DNA of 64,000 nt from Pseudomonas mucoides (GTDB lineage Bacteria; Pseudomonadota; Gammaproteobacteria; Pseudomonadales; Pseudomonadaceae): NCBI RefSeq assembly GCF_015461845.1, contig NZ_JACOPW010000003.1:496001-560000 (forward strand), written 5' to 3'. The position numbers and the translations under genes are program-made. The notes below the pieces were generated by a model, which saw only the letters and a list, made by a program, of their open reading frames with translations, did no database searches and was not told where the DNA came from. Below, piece by piece: positions 46,139 to 55,507 of the stretch (the first letter of the stretch is position 1; every line of letters begins with the position of its first letter).

Positions 46139-47146
46139 TTAATGAATTTTGCTGCCCAGGGTCACCACGCCGTCCGCTTTTTCGCGGCCCAGCCAACTGG
46201 TCCAACCCAAGCGACAGGCGTTCTGCTCACCGATGCGCAGTTCCGGGATTTCTTCGTGGCGCAACACCAGGCGAATGTCGTAATCGAGCGGGTCACGCAG
46301 GGTAAAGCGCACCAGCGCGCACAACGGCTGGTAGCCGAAACCGATGGGCAGGAATTCGTGAAAGCGTTGCCAGTCGAGTTCGCGGATGTGAATGCGGAAT
46401 TTGCCGCTGCGGTCGCGCACGTGTTCGCCCAGCACCAGGTCTTCGCCAAGCAGGCTGTTGGCGCGACCCAAACGATTGCGCTGCTCGTCGAGGATTTCCA
46501 CGCGGCGCTCGATGCACTGCTCGATGGTCAGCTCGGCGTGCTTGAAGTAGTAACGCAGCACCGCTTCGATCAGCGCCGCCGAGTGCGCGCGCAAGCTGAG
46601 CAAGCCGAGGTATGGCAGCAGGCGTTTCCAGTTCAGTTCGCCGGCCTTGCGGATCTCTTCGCCGCCCAGGCCAATCAACGCAAACAATTGCGAGGAGAAC
46701 GGGTCGAGCGCACCGCTCTCGAAGCTGGCGCGGTAGCGGTATTTGCGCCAGATCGGCAGCATCAGCCGTTGCAGGCGATGGTGGAACAGGTCGAGGAAGT
46801 TGCGGGTCGGGTTGCCGTCTTCGCTGTCGCCCAGGGCCTGTTCGCCGTAGAACGCCGGCAGCGGCGAACCGGAACCGACCAGGCCGATCAGGTTGAAACG
46901 CAGGCGCGCGCGCATCTGCCCGTGCTCGTGGAAAAACTCCACGCGATCGACATCGCTGCCAGGGAAACCCAGGCTCGGGTTGGCCTGGAATTCCAGCTGG
47001 TCGTACAAATCGTCCTGACTCAGGTGCGGGTGGGCCTCGCGCAGCCGGTCAACCACCAGCAGCACGGCCTGAAACAGCGAGTACTCGCGTATTCCTCGGG
47101 TCAGACCGCTTAAAGCAGCGGCTGAAGGCCCATACGTGGTGTCCAT
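46139..47146 (-). CDS. tssG: TssG, type VI baseplate protein
   Basis: The 335-residue TssG forms the baseplate wedge with TssE, TssF and TssK. Typical features: YSLFQAVLLVVDRLR near the start, VDRVEFFHEHG, VGSGSPLPAFY (LxGxxSPLP form), FLDLFHHRLQRLMLPIWRKYRYRASF, and the C-terminal LGWTSWLG. It overlaps tssF by 37 bases, indicating coupled translation. Confidence 0.95.
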   Translation of the reverse strand: MDTTYGPSAAALSGLTRGIREYSLFQAVLLVVDRLREAHPHLSQDDLYDQLEFQANPSLGFPGSDVDRVEFFHEHGQMRARLRFNLIGLVGSGSPLPAFYGEQALGDSEDGNPTRNFLDLFHHRLQRLMLPIWRKYRYRASFESGALDPFSSQLFALIGLGGEEIRKAGELNWKRLLPYLGLLSLRAHSAALIEAVLRYYFKHAELTIEQCIERRVEILDEQRNRLGRANSLLGEDLVLGEHVRDRSGKFRIHIRELDWQRFHEFLPIGFGYQPLCALVRFTLRDPLDYDIRLVLRHEEIPELRIGEQNACRLGWTSWLGREKADGVVTLGSKIH

Positions 47147-48897
47147 TGGTACACCTCTCCCTGTGTGCTTTTTACCCGCAGCTCGTGGTACGAATTGAGA
47201 CTGGCGTAAAGCGCGAAAAACTCGTTAAGAACCGAAGCGAACACGAACAGGTCGCCTTCGCCGATGTAGCCTTCCGGGTCGATGGTCAGCTCGGTGCGCA
47301 ACCCGCGCACCGGCAAGCCGCGATGCAGGCGGTCGACGTGTTGGTGTTTGATCGATTTGAGCCCGCCGAGCAGGCGCTTGCTGACCTTCTCCGCGTGCTG
47401 GTCGTAGTAGCGCGGCAGGTCGTAGGTTTCGAGAATCACCTTCAACGCATTGACGTCGGCCAATGACAGATAGTTAAGCGACATGTTGCTGATCAGCTTC
47501 CACAGGAAGTCGCGATTCAGCGGCGGCGCATAACTCGGGGTAGCCGGGGTGATGTTGCGGAAACTGAGAAACTCCGGCGTCTCTTCACAGGCCTGGCAGA
47601 TGTCGCCGAGCTTGAGTTTTTTTGGCAGGTTCTGGTTGGTGCACGTCAGCTCGATCGACAGGGTTTCGTGGGCTTCGGTATGGCGGATGCCGAAGCTCAA
47701 GTAAGTGTCGAGGCCGTCGTGCAGCAGCGATGAACGCTGGCGAATGCTGTAGTGCGGACGGCTGGTGGGCACGTCGAAACTCGGGTCGTGCTCGAAGGAT
47801 TCGAACGGCACGTACTCCTGATAACCGAGACCGCCGGGCTTCCAGCCGGTGACGCTTTCCACGGAAAACACGCCGCAGTTTTCCAGGTCGTATTCGGCAG
47901 GCAACAGCAGGTATTCGTCCTGCTTGCCGTCGAGGCGAATCGGCAGTGCGTCGTGCTTGAACAGGTTGACGATGGGCGTGCAATACAGCTTCACGTTGTC
48001 CAGGGTCGGACGCATGCGCAGGATGCCGCTCTTGCGAATATCGAAGCGCAACTCCAGACCACGCATCTGCTTGAGGGTGTTTTCCGGCAGCGCCTTGAGA
48101 ATGTCCAGACCGTTGACGTCGACGAACAGGAACTTGTCCTGGAAGGCGAAATACTCTTGCAGGTAGCGGTAGCCACGGAAGGTGTTCAGCGGATACGGAA
48201 TCAACGCTTCTTCTTCGGCAAAACCCACCGGCTGCACCCGGTCGCCGGGCATCTTGAACGCCATCGGGGTGCCGTTGACGCCATTGATCGGCTTGCCGGC
48301 GTTATCCAGCGGGATCAACTCGATGCCTTCCAGATTGCGCAACAGGCTCAGGTACAGCATCTGGCTGATGTAACGCTCGCCGGCGAAGTGCAGGCGCAAA
48401 CGACTCAATTCCAGCTCACCGAGGTGACCGTCGGCGCTCATCTCCAGGCGCAGGCTCAACAGCGAACCGTCGCCTTTCACCGAGTACATCAGCGCGGCCA
48501 GATCCAGCGCCTGGACTTCGGTCGGGTAGCACGTGCGGAAACGGCAACGCACGTCTTCAATCGGAACGCTTTCAATCGGTGTATCGCGATCGACCTTCAG
48601 CGCCGGGCCGGAACGTTTCAACGGGTCGAACTGCAAAATGCTGAACGCCGGCAGCGGCCGCATGTAGTTGGGCCACAGCAGTTGCATAAGCGAATGGCTG
48701 AGTTCGGGCAATTCGTCATCGAGCTTCTGACGCAGGCGACCGGTCAGGAACGCAAAACCTTCCAGCAACCGCTCCACGTCCGGATCCCGCCCGGCCTGAC
48801 CGAGGAAAGGCGCCAACGCCGGGCTACGCTCGGCGAAACGACGACCTAACTGGCGAAGTGCGGTGAGTTCGCTTTGGTAGTAGTGGTTAAAGGACAC
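47110..48897 (-). CDS. tssF: TssF, type VI baseplate protein
   Basis: The 595-residue TssF starts MSFNHYYQSELTALRQLGRRFAE and continues with ERLLEGFAFLTGRLRQKLDDELPELSHSLMQLLWPNY, the strongly conserved baseplate N-terminus. NFFKHDALPIRLD-like VNLFKHDALPIRLDG and the C-terminal GEGDLFVFASVLNEFFALYASLNSYHEL are also typical. It is separated from tssE by the inserted effector cassette (49085-51050), whereas in the standard order the two are adjacent. Confidence 0.95.
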   Translation of the reverse strand: MSFNHYYQSELTALRQLGRRFAERSPALAPFLGQAGRDPDVERLLEGFAFLTGRLRQKLDDELPELSHSLMQLLWPNYMRPLPAFSILQFDPLKRSGPALKVDRDTPIESVPIEDVRCRFRTCYPTEVQALDLAALMYSVKGDGSLLSLRLEMSADGHLGELELSRLRLHFAGERYISQMLYLSLLRNLEGIELIPLDNAGKPINGVNGTPMAFKMPGDRVQPVGFAEEEALIPYPLNTFRGYRYLQEYFAFQDKFLFVDVNGLDILKALPENTLKQMRGLELRFDIRKSGILRMRPTLDNVKLYCTPIVNLFKHDALPIRLDGKQDEYLLLPAEYDLENCGVFSVESVTGWKPGGLGYQEYVPFESFEHDPSFDVPTSRPHYSIRQRSSLLHDGLDTYLSFGIRHTEAHETLSIELTCTNQNLPKKLKLGDICQACEETPEFLSFRNITPATPSYAPPLNRDFLWKLISNMSLNYLSLADVNALKVILETYDLPRYYDQHAEKVSKRLLGGLKSIKHQHVDRLHRGLPVRGLRTELTIDPEGYIGEGDLFVFASVLNEFFALYASLNSYHELRVKSTQGEVYQWTPRMGLQPLL

Positions 48898-49084
48898 GGG
48901 TTACCTGCCTGGTAGTGGAACTCATCAAAAAAAATCCTGTAGAGCGCGAGGGGCCAGATACCCCTGCAAATCCATTGCGCTCATGATTACCGCTCTCTCA
49001 TTTTTTCAGGCGTAATCGCCGTGCTGATGCCACAACTGCTTTTTCGTGGTCTTGCAAAGAGCATCCCGGTCACTGAACCCAGCA

Positions 49085-49498
49085 TCAGTTTTCCAGAACC
49101 CTGTAAGGCGTATTGCTGATAAAAAAATTCAACCAGTGCTTTTTCGGGCTGGAAAGCCCCAACGTAAAAGCCTTGCTCGACTTATCAAACTCTATAAATA
49201 CAACACCCACTGTTTTTTCATCTTCATCGGCGCGCATATCCAACTCCAACTCGGAAAAAAGAGGTGTACGGTAAACCTGACTGGGGTTGTTTAAATCGGT
49301 GAATCGCAGATAAACAAAGTCTCGCGGGGTCAAAAGCGAGCTTGCAGGAACAGACTCGATAAGGTATTGCCCAGACGGACTTTTTTTCGAATAGTCTGGC
49401 GCACGACCTAAAACTTCAACCACAATGATTGCACTAGCCATCAACAAGCTACACAACAAGACAGCCAAGCTTATGGCGTACTTATGTCCGATCTTCAT
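49085..49498 (-). CDS. Probable immunity protein of the operon-embedded DUF6402-like effector
   Basis: The 137-residue protein has one N-terminal membrane segment or uncleaved signal (about 8-30, ISLAVLLCSLLMASAIIVVEVLG) and a short extracytoplasmic domain (SPSGQYLIESVPASSLLTPRDFVYLRF, VGVVFIEFDKSS). It overlaps the upstream effector by ATGA. The family is not recognised. The immunity role is inferred from coupling, size and location. It is AT-richer than the flanking tss genes. Confidence 0.65.
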   Translation of the reverse strand: MKIGHKYAISLAVLLCSLLMASAIIVVEVLGRAPDYSKKSPSGQYLIESVPASSLLTPRDFVYLRFTDLNNPSQVYRTPLFSELELDMRADEDEKTVGVVFIEFDKSSKAFTLGLSSPKKHWLNFFISNTPYRVLEN

Positions 49499-50469
49499 TT
49501 AGCAGATATCTCAATAGGTGCAGACGTTACGGGCTCGTACATAATGTCCGAATACACGCGAAAATCGCCGCCCTTCTCATTCAGATCACGATAGTCTCGA
49601 AAATCACTGTTTTGAACGAGCATGTAGTGTTTGCCTTCGAGCTCTCGATATCGACGTACGGCCTCATCTTTTTGCTGTGTGCTTTGCTGTCCTCTCACAC
49701 CCTGATATTGCGACTCCGCCATAACAGCATTCATTTGGGCAGCCAGTTTCGCGTTAGCTTTTGCTCCCTCAACGGGGTCCGTCACTAACTTATCAAAATT
49801 CCAGTAGCCAAGAATCTGACTGAACAGAGCTACGCCATCGTTGAAATCGTAGGAATCCTCGATATAAAAGCCCAATTTCGACGGGGTAAATACGATACTC
49901 TTATCCGTTACAACGACGACACCTTCAGCAATAGCTCGCATGTTGAAATTAGCCAGTGCCGCTCGAAGCTCATTCACCTCATCAGAGCCTGTCTGCTCAA
50001 ACTCGACTACTTTGTTATTTGAATAACCAAATTTCTCAGCAGCACTGGCAACACCATTAAACGCAACCGGATAACACCCAGAGGCTTTACCGGAAAACGC
50101 TCGACGGAGCCTGCTTTTGATCAGAGTGACTCCAGCTGGACTATTCCAGGTCCCCCTCAAATGCTTTATCGCAGAATTTGCACGTTCAAAACCGGAAACC
50201 CAACTCATTTTAACGAGGGATTCTTCTATGTATTCCTTGGGCGCGAAAACATCATGCTTCTTTACTTTATCATCCATCCCACCATCACCAGTTGGCCATG
50301 GCTTACCACTGAACCAATGGTTCATAAGGCCTGCGGCAACTGGCCATTTCATTTTTTTCATCGTATCTGGAATATCAGTGATCTTGAACTGACGCGCAGT
50401 CGCAGACTGTCCGACTTTATTACTTGCCGGAGTCATGGTCGTTGCCACTGTTGTTGCTGCCATTTCCAT
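49495..50469 (-). CDS. DUF6402-like protein, probable type VI effector
   Basis: The 324-residue protein (322 if the ATG at 50463, at better distance from AGAGGG, is used) resembles DUF6402: FKITDIPDTMKKMKWPVAAGLMNHWFSGKPW, VKMSWVSGFERANSAIKHL, then FGYSNNKVVEFEQTGSDEVNELRAALANF and a C-terminal EGKHYMLVQNSDFRDYRDLNEKGGDFRVYSDIMYEP. It has no signal peptide. DUF6402 proteins sit beside PAAR/VgrG genes and are presumed effectors of unknown activity; family assignment is from memory. It is placed between a PAAR gene and a small membrane-anchored gene. Confidence 0.65.
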   Translation of the reverse strand: MEMAATTVATTMTPASNKVGQSATARQFKITDIPDTMKKMKWPVAAGLMNHWFSGKPWPTGDGGMDDKVKKHDVFAPKEYIEESLVKMSWVSGFERANSAIKHLRGTWNSPAGVTLIKSRLRRAFSGKASGCYPVAFNGVASAAEKFGYSNNKVVEFEQTGSDEVNELRAALANFNMRAIAEGVVVVTDKSIVFTPSKLGFYIEDSYDFNDGVALFSQILGYWNFDKLVTDPVEGAKANAKLAAQMNAVMAESQYQGVRGQQSTQQKDEAVRRYRELEGKHYMLVQNSDFRDYRDLNEKGGDFRVYSDIMYEPVTSAPIEISAK

Positions 50470-50525
50470 ATCCCTCTAACAGTTACTCCAGGATCCGATT
50501 GTCACTGGTGGCGAAAAGCAAATAA

Positions 50526-51050
50526 CTAAGCGAGTACAACTCTGGCTTGGGGTTCAATGACCAACTCAACCGCCTCCGCAGTAGCTGAGAAAACTGTTTG
50601 CGTTTTTCCGTCCGCCCCCGTCACACCGTTAATGATCTTCCCCGAGGCAGTTTTAAGTGTGTATTCCACTCCGGCGAGCGGCTTTCCGCTTTCTTGGCAA
50701 TTGATCACAAAGTGCTCGTTAAACGGCCACTGAATCTCCACCGGCAACGGCGGAACAAACGGCGCCGGCGAATGCGAATTCCCAATAATCACCGTCCCGG
50801 ACCCAGCCGTAACTTTGTTGCCATGAGTACCAACGGAGCCCACAGTGGCCGCCGGTTTACCGTTGATCAAAACAGTCGTTGCAAGGTCGCCGACCATCGC
50901 ACCACCACACGCCGAGGCATCGCCTTGGCGGGCGGCCGCGAGGCCGTCGAAGAACACGTCGCCGGAACCGGCGGCGATCGGGTTGGTCCCGTGGCCGGGG
51001 AGCGGGCAAGCGGTGGGGTCGGATACGCGGGCTGCGGGTTTGCCGGACAT
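50526..51050 (-). CDS. PAAR-domain spike-tip protein with C-terminal extension
   Basis: The 174-residue protein has a PAAR domain (about 1-95: KPAARVSDPTACPLPGHGTNPIAAGSGDVFFDGL, ACGGAMVGDLATTVLINGKPAATVGSVGTHGNKVTAGSGTVIIG). It sharpens the VgrG tip and binds cargo. Residues 100-174 form an extension with a beta-sandwich look (FVINCQESGKPLAGVEYTLKTASGKIINGVTGADGKTQTVF), resembling transthyretin/Ig-like linkers that tether effectors. AAGGAG precedes the start. The gene is 10 bases before tssE's stop side and begins the cassette inserted between tssE and tssF. Confidence 0.9.
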   Translation of the reverse strand: MSGKPAARVSDPTACPLPGHGTNPIAAGSGDVFFDGLAAARQGDASACGGAMVGDLATTVLINGKPAATVGSVGTHGNKVTAGSGTVIIGNSHSPAPFVPPLPVEIQWPFNEHFVINCQESGKPLAGVEYTLKTASGKIINGVTGADGKTQTVFSATAEAVELVIEPQARVVLA

Positions 51051-51060
51051 ACGAATCTCC

Positions 51061-51468
51061 TTAGTTGACCTTCACTTGACCGCTGCCATCCAGGCGCGCG
51101 GCGAAACTGACCTGACGCTTGAAACCATCAACTTCCAGCAGGCCTTCGATGCTGAAGGACAGGCGAAGCTGATCGTGGTCACGCGGCAGGGAGATGACAT
51201 GCACATTGCTCAGGCGTGGCTCGTAGGCTTCGATGAAATTTTCGATGGCCAGACGGGCCTGACTCAGGGAGTCGTGCAGGCTCAGACGCATGTCATTGAG
51301 ATCGGGTAGCCCGTAATCGGACAGCGTTTGCACGCTGCCCGCACGGGTGCTGAGCATCTTGGCCAGATGGGCAGCCACGGACGCCATGGCGGAAACCTCG
51401 CGGCTCCAGCCGACGCGTTTGTCCGCGTCGCCGCCCAGGCGTTCGAAAAGGCTGCCGTATCCAGTCAT
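51061..51468 (-). CDS. tssE: TssE, gp25-like baseplate protein
   Basis: The 135-residue TssE has the gp25-like pattern: SLFERLGG near the N-terminus, HLAKMLSTRAGSVQTLSDYGLPDL (the conserved ISTRRGS..DYGLPDL region), and the C-terminal LRLSFSIEGLLEVDGFKRQVSFAARLDGSG. It is 13 bases after tssC. Confidence 0.95.
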   Translation of the reverse strand: MTGYGSLFERLGGDADKRVGWSREVSAMASVAAHLAKMLSTRAGSVQTLSDYGLPDLNDMRLSLHDSLSQARLAIENFIEAYEPRLSNVHVISLPRDHDQLRLSFSIEGLLEVDGFKRQVSFAARLDGSGQVKVN

Positions 51469-51481
51469 GAGTTAGCTCCGT

Positions 51482-52957
51482 TTACTCTTTGTCCAGCTTG
51501 CCAACCAGCGACAGGGTGAAATCGGCACCCATGTACTTGAAGTGCGGGCGCACGTTCAGGCTGACGCGGTACCAGCCAGGCTCGCCTTCGACATCGCTGA
51601 CGATGATCTGGGCGGCACGCAGCGGACGACGGCCACGGACTTCGGCGCTCGGGTTTTCCTGGTCGGCCACGTACTGGCGGATCCACTTGTTGAGTTCCAG
51701 CTCGAGGTCGGTACGTTCTTTCCACGAACCGAGTTGCTCGCGCTGCAGCACTTTCAAGTAGTGAGCCAGACGGTTGACGATCATCATGTACGGCAGTTGG
51801 GTGCCGAGCTTGTAGTTCAGCTCTGCCGCCTTGCCTTCTGCACTGATGCCGAAGAACTTCGGCTTCTGCACCGAGCTCGCGGAGAAGAACGCCGCGTTGT
51901 CGGAGCCTTTGCGCATGGTCAGGGAAATGAAGCCTTCCTCGGCCAGTTCGTATTCACGACGGTCGCTAACCAATACTTCCGTAGGAATCTTGGTTTCGAT
52001 TTCGCCCATGCTTTCGAAGTGGTGCAACGGCAGGTCTTCCACCGCGCCACCGCTCTGCGGGCCGATGATGTTCGGGCACCAGCGGAACTTGGCGAAGCTG
52101 TCGGTCAGCTTGGTGCCGAACGCGTAGGCGGTGTTGCCCCACAGGTAGTGCTCGTGGCTGTTGGCGACGGTTTCCTTGTACACGAACGATTTGACCGGGT
52201 TGTCTTCCGGGTCGTACGGGTTACGCAGCAGGAAACGCGGCACGGTCAGGCCAACGTAACGGGAGTCTTCCGACTGGCGGAAGCTCTGCCATTTGGCGAA
52301 TTGCGGGCCTTCGAAGTGATCTTTCAGATCCTTCAGGTCCGGCAGGCCGGTGAAGCTTTCCAGGCCGAAGAATTTCGGGCCGGCCGCGGCAATGAACGGC
52401 GCGTGGGACATGCAGGCAACGCTGGACACGTACTGCATCAGTTTCACGTCCGGCGAGCTCGGGGACATGAAGTAGTTGGCGATGATCGCGCCCACCGGCT
52501 GACCACCGAACTGACCGTATTCAGCGGTGTAGATGTGCTTGTACAGGCCCGACTGCATCACTTCTGGCGAATCTTCGAAGTCGTCCAGCAGGTCGTCCTT
52601 GGAGACGTTGAGGATTTCGATCTTGATGTTTTCGCGGAAATTGGTGCGGTCGACCAGCAACTGCAGGCCACGCCATGACGATTCCAGCGACTGGAAGTCC
52701 GGGTGGTGCAGGATTTCGTCCATCTGGCGGCTGAGCTTGGCATCGATCTCGGCGATCATGCGGTCAACCATGGCTTTCTTGACCGGCTCGCCGTTGTTCT
52801 GCGGCTTGAGCAGCTCTTCGATGAAGGCCGACACACCGCGCTTGGCGATGTCGTAGGCTTCGTCGTCCGGGGTCAGGCGGGTTTCGGCGATGATGCTGTC
52901 GAGAATGCTGTATTCGCCGTTCTCGTTACTCTTTTGCTGTGCTGCGCTAGTGCTCAT
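51482..52957 (-). CDS. tssC: TssC (VipB), large sheath subunit
   Basis: The 491-residue TssC, with TssB, builds the contractile sheath. Conserved parts: LDRMIAEIDAKLSRQMDEILHHPDFQSLESSWRGL near residue 65-100, VSSVACMSHAPFIAAAGPKFFGLESF, GLTVPRFLLRNPYDP, NTAYAFGTKLTDSFAKFRWCPNI, and the C-terminal GEPGWYRVSLNVRPHFKYMGADFTLSLVGKL. Length is typical of the family. Confidence 0.97.
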   Translation of the reverse strand: MSTSAAQQKSNENGEYSILDSIIAETRLTPDDEAYDIAKRGVSAFIEELLKPQNNGEPVKKAMVDRMIAEIDAKLSRQMDEILHHPDFQSLESSWRGLQLLVDRTNFRENIKIEILNVSKDDLLDDFEDSPEVMQSGLYKHIYTAEYGQFGGQPVGAIIANYFMSPSSPDVKLMQYVSSVACMSHAPFIAAAGPKFFGLESFTGLPDLKDLKDHFEGPQFAKWQSFRQSEDSRYVGLTVPRFLLRNPYDPEDNPVKSFVYKETVANSHEHYLWGNTAYAFGTKLTDSFAKFRWCPNIIGPQSGGAVEDLPLHHFESMGEIETKIPTEVLVSDRREYELAEEGFISLTMRKGSDNAAFFSASSVQKPKFFGISAEGKAAELNYKLGTQLPYMMIVNRLAHYLKVLQREQLGSWKERTDLELELNKWIRQYVADQENPSAEVRGRRPLRAAQIIVSDVEGEPGWYRVSLNVRPHFKYMGADFTLSLVGKLDKE

Positions 52958-52985
52958 TGTCTTGGCTTCCTTGGCTGATGGGGGC

Positions 52986-53489
52986 TCAGGCGTCCTGGGC
53001 GGCGGCGTTCAAGCCCAGCTCACCCAATACGCGACCGCGGGATTCGTCGTCGGCGAGCACGCCTTCGATGGCTTTGCGGAACGCAGGTGCGTTACCCAGC
53101 GGGCCTTTGAGGGCCACCAGCGCGTCGCGCAGTTCCATCAGTTTTTTCAGCTCAGGCACTTGCTCGACCAGGCTGGCCGGGTTGAAGTCCTTCATCGAGT
53201 TGACGCGCAGTTTCACGGCCAGTTCTTCAGTGTCGCTTTCTTCCTGAAGACGGTTCGGTACGCTCAGTGTCAGGCTCAGCTCTTGCTTGGCCAGCACTTC
53301 GTCGAAGGTCATCTTGTCGATGCTGATCGGCTTGCGATCTTCGACTTTGCGTTCGTCCTTGCGGTGGGTGTAGTCACCGATTGCCAGTAGTTTCAACGGC
53401 AGTTCGATCTCTTCCTGGGCACCACCGGTGGCAGGTTTGAAAGTGACGTTGATGCGTTCCTTGGGGGCTACCGAGCCTTCTTTGGCCAT
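52986..53489 (-). CDS. tssB: TssB (VipA), small sheath subunit
   Basis: The protein has 167 residues from ATG 53489, preceded by CAAGGAG; the open frame extends further upstream without a ribosome site. Conserved motifs: ERINVTFKPATGGAQEEIELPLKLLAIGDYT, VNSMKDFNPASLVEQVPELKKLMELRDALVALKGPLGN, and FRKAIEGVLAD near the end. It lies between tssA and tssC. Confidence 0.97.
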   Translation of the reverse strand: MAKEGSVAPKERINVTFKPATGGAQEEIELPLKLLAIGDYTHRKDERKVEDRKPISIDKMTFDEVLAKQELSLTLSVPNRLQEESDTEELAVKLRVNSMKDFNPASLVEQVPELKKLMELRDALVALKGPLGNAPAFRKAIEGVLADDESRGRVLGELGLNAAAQDA

Positions 53490-53521
53490 GGCTTTTCTCC
53501 TTGCGGTTGTGGCCCGGGGGC

Positions 53522-55078
53522 CTATTCGAGTACCACTTCGAGATCGAGGTGGCACAGCCTGCGATAAATCTCTTCCTTGCGTTCACGTACGGCATGGTTC
53601 TGCGGCAACAACTCGCAGCAGCTATGCAGTAAATGCAGCACTTCCAGCGCAAGATCGGGCTCCCAGGCGTTCAGGCCTGAGTCCTGTAATGTTTGGTCGA
53701 GGGTCTCTAACTGGGTCTTGGCCAGTTCGTATTTCTTGGCCATGAAGCACAGCCGCGCGAGGGCGAACTGCCAGAAGAATCGAACGCGCCCGCCCTGGGC
53801 GCTTTGCAGGCCCTGCTTGAGGATTTGCACGGCAGCCTTGAGGCCGTCCTTGCGCAAAATCGGCAGGACTTCTTCGAGGGCCAGTTCCCACGCCGGCTGC
53901 GTGTCAGCCACTTCGACCTTGCGCGGCGCACTGGCGGTTTGCAGGTGCGGCATGACGTGGGCGCTGATCCAGGCGCGGGTGGCCGGATCGGCGAATGGCG
54001 CACCGTCGTGGTAACGCAATTCGATAATGCCGGGCAGGCGCTGAATCAAAAGCGCGAAGTGGATTTCCACTTCGCGCATCGCCATTTCGGCGTTCAAGGA
54101 CTGAAGGCATTCCCAGGCCATTCGCTGGCCATCGAACCAGAACGGCGCCTTCGCCAGGCTCGCCTCCAGTTCCACCAGCAGGTCGGCGTATTTCGCCTGG
54201 TCGAAACGGTCCTGATAGGCCTTGAGCTTGTCCGCCGGCAAGCCGCGCAGCACGGTGATTTGCTCGGCGTTACGCTCGGGGACGGCGTCGATGGGCAACC
54301 ACAGCAACGTGCGATTGAGGCGCAAGGCGCGCAGGTCGGTGGCTTTCTGCTTCAGCCACCAGGCACACAACGGCCGCGCACTCTCTTGCTGGGCGCGCAG
54401 GGCCTTGTGTGCTTCTTTTTCGTTATCGATCGGTGCGCCGGGGGTGAACAACTGCGTAGCAGCTTGTTTGACCTGGGCGACGGCGGCGCCGACCACACCG
54501 GGTTCCGGCTGGTTGTCGGCGGCGCGTTGCACCATGTTTTTCAGGCGGCGGGAGATCGGCAGCAGCAACGGTGCGTCGTCGCCCAAGTGCTCGGTGCAAG
54601 CGGCATCGAGGCCTTCAAGGTGCTCGACCAGCCGCCGGAACATCGGTAACTGCTCTTTGATCGCGATGTTTTCGGTCAGCACCTGCTCAAGACGCGGCAC
54701 TAGCCAACTGATCGCGGCGGAGCGGGTTCTGGCCTTGTTCGGGTGGACTTCGGCCCAGTGATGTTCTGACAAATGGTGCAGCAAACCGAGGCCGGCCAGC
54801 AGTCCTTGAAACGATTCACGCTGGTACAACGCCCAGGTCAGCCAGGCACCAACGCGCAAATCCTTGGACTGGGTACGCAGCAGGTTTTCGCTGTTTTCGC
54901 GGATTTTCAGCCAGTCGATTTGACCGCTTTCGTGCATGGACGAGGCTTTCGCCAGCTCGCTTTCCAGGGCTTCATATTCGCTTGAAAAGCGAACGTCCTC
55001 GCCCGCGAAATTCTCTTTGGAAACAGAGACTTTTGCGAGTTCGAGATAATGCGCGGAAAGTTTGCTCGAGTAGGACAT
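53522..55078 (-). CDS. tssA: TssA, type VI cap/baseplate-associated protein
   Basis: The 518-residue TssA has the ImpA-type N-terminal domain (about 55-175: DWLKIRENSENLLRTQSKDLRVGAWLTWALYQ, SEHHWAEVHPNKARTRSAAISWL) and a long VasJ-like C-terminal half (PFWFDGQRMAWECLQSL, LARLCFMAKKYELAKTQLETLDQTLQDSGLNAWEPDLALEVL). It is the first gene of the operon. AAAGG lies six bases before the ATG. Upstream 55079-55505 should hold the promoter, but I found no clear sigma54 site. Confidence 0.94.
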   Translation of the reverse strand: MSYSSKLSAHYLELAKVSVSKENFAGEDVRFSSEYEALESELAKASSMHESGQIDWLKIRENSENLLRTQSKDLRVGAWLTWALYQRESFQGLLAGLGLLHHLSEHHWAEVHPNKARTRSAAISWLVPRLEQVLTENIAIKEQLPMFRRLVEHLEGLDAACTEHLGDDAPLLLPISRRLKNMVQRAADNQPEPGVVGAAVAQVKQAATQLFTPGAPIDNEKEAHKALRAQQESARPLCAWWLKQKATDLRALRLNRTLLWLPIDAVPERNAEQITVLRGLPADKLKAYQDRFDQAKYADLLVELEASLAKAPFWFDGQRMAWECLQSLNAEMAMREVEIHFALLIQRLPGIIELRYHDGAPFADPATRAWISAHVMPHLQTASAPRKVEVADTQPAWELALEEVLPILRKDGLKAAVQILKQGLQSAQGGRVRFFWQFALARLCFMAKKYELAKTQLETLDQTLQDSGLNAWEPDLALEVLHLLHSCCELLPQNHAVRERKEEIYRRLCHLDLEVVLE

Positions 55079-55505
55079 CCATGGCCTTTATTTAGGATTA
55101 CAGTCATACGCCAAAAGAGTATTCCAGCGGCGCGGGACAGTATCAAAGAGCTGCGATGAGTCTCATCCAATTGAGTTCGTGCTCTTTCAAGTGCGCGCAT
55201 CGTAATCACAATGATGGCCACTAGCAAGCATCTGATTAAACAACAAGACGAAGTGTTGTTTATTGACCGTAGGAGAAATCCCTATATGTGTAGGGGGATC
55301 CCCTGATGTCGTTTTAATATTCAAGCCTTCATGTGATACCCATGAAACCATTGAGGTAGAGCGGCTCGCCGACCTTGACGCAGATTATTGGCTGCCATCG
55401 CCCCGCAGAAGGTGTGCAGCATGCCAACAATCAGCAAGGATGAATGTAGGAAAGCTCTGAAATGTTTCCGAAATTTAAAAAAAACGCGATCAGACAATGG
55501 ATACA
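55079..55505. other. Promoter-side gap of the type VI operon, no gene supported
   Basis: AT-rich sequence upstream of tssA with only short unsupported frames. I looked for a -24/-12 (GG-N10-GC) element on the minus strand and found no good match. Confidence 0.4.
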
Positions 55506-55507
55506 CA

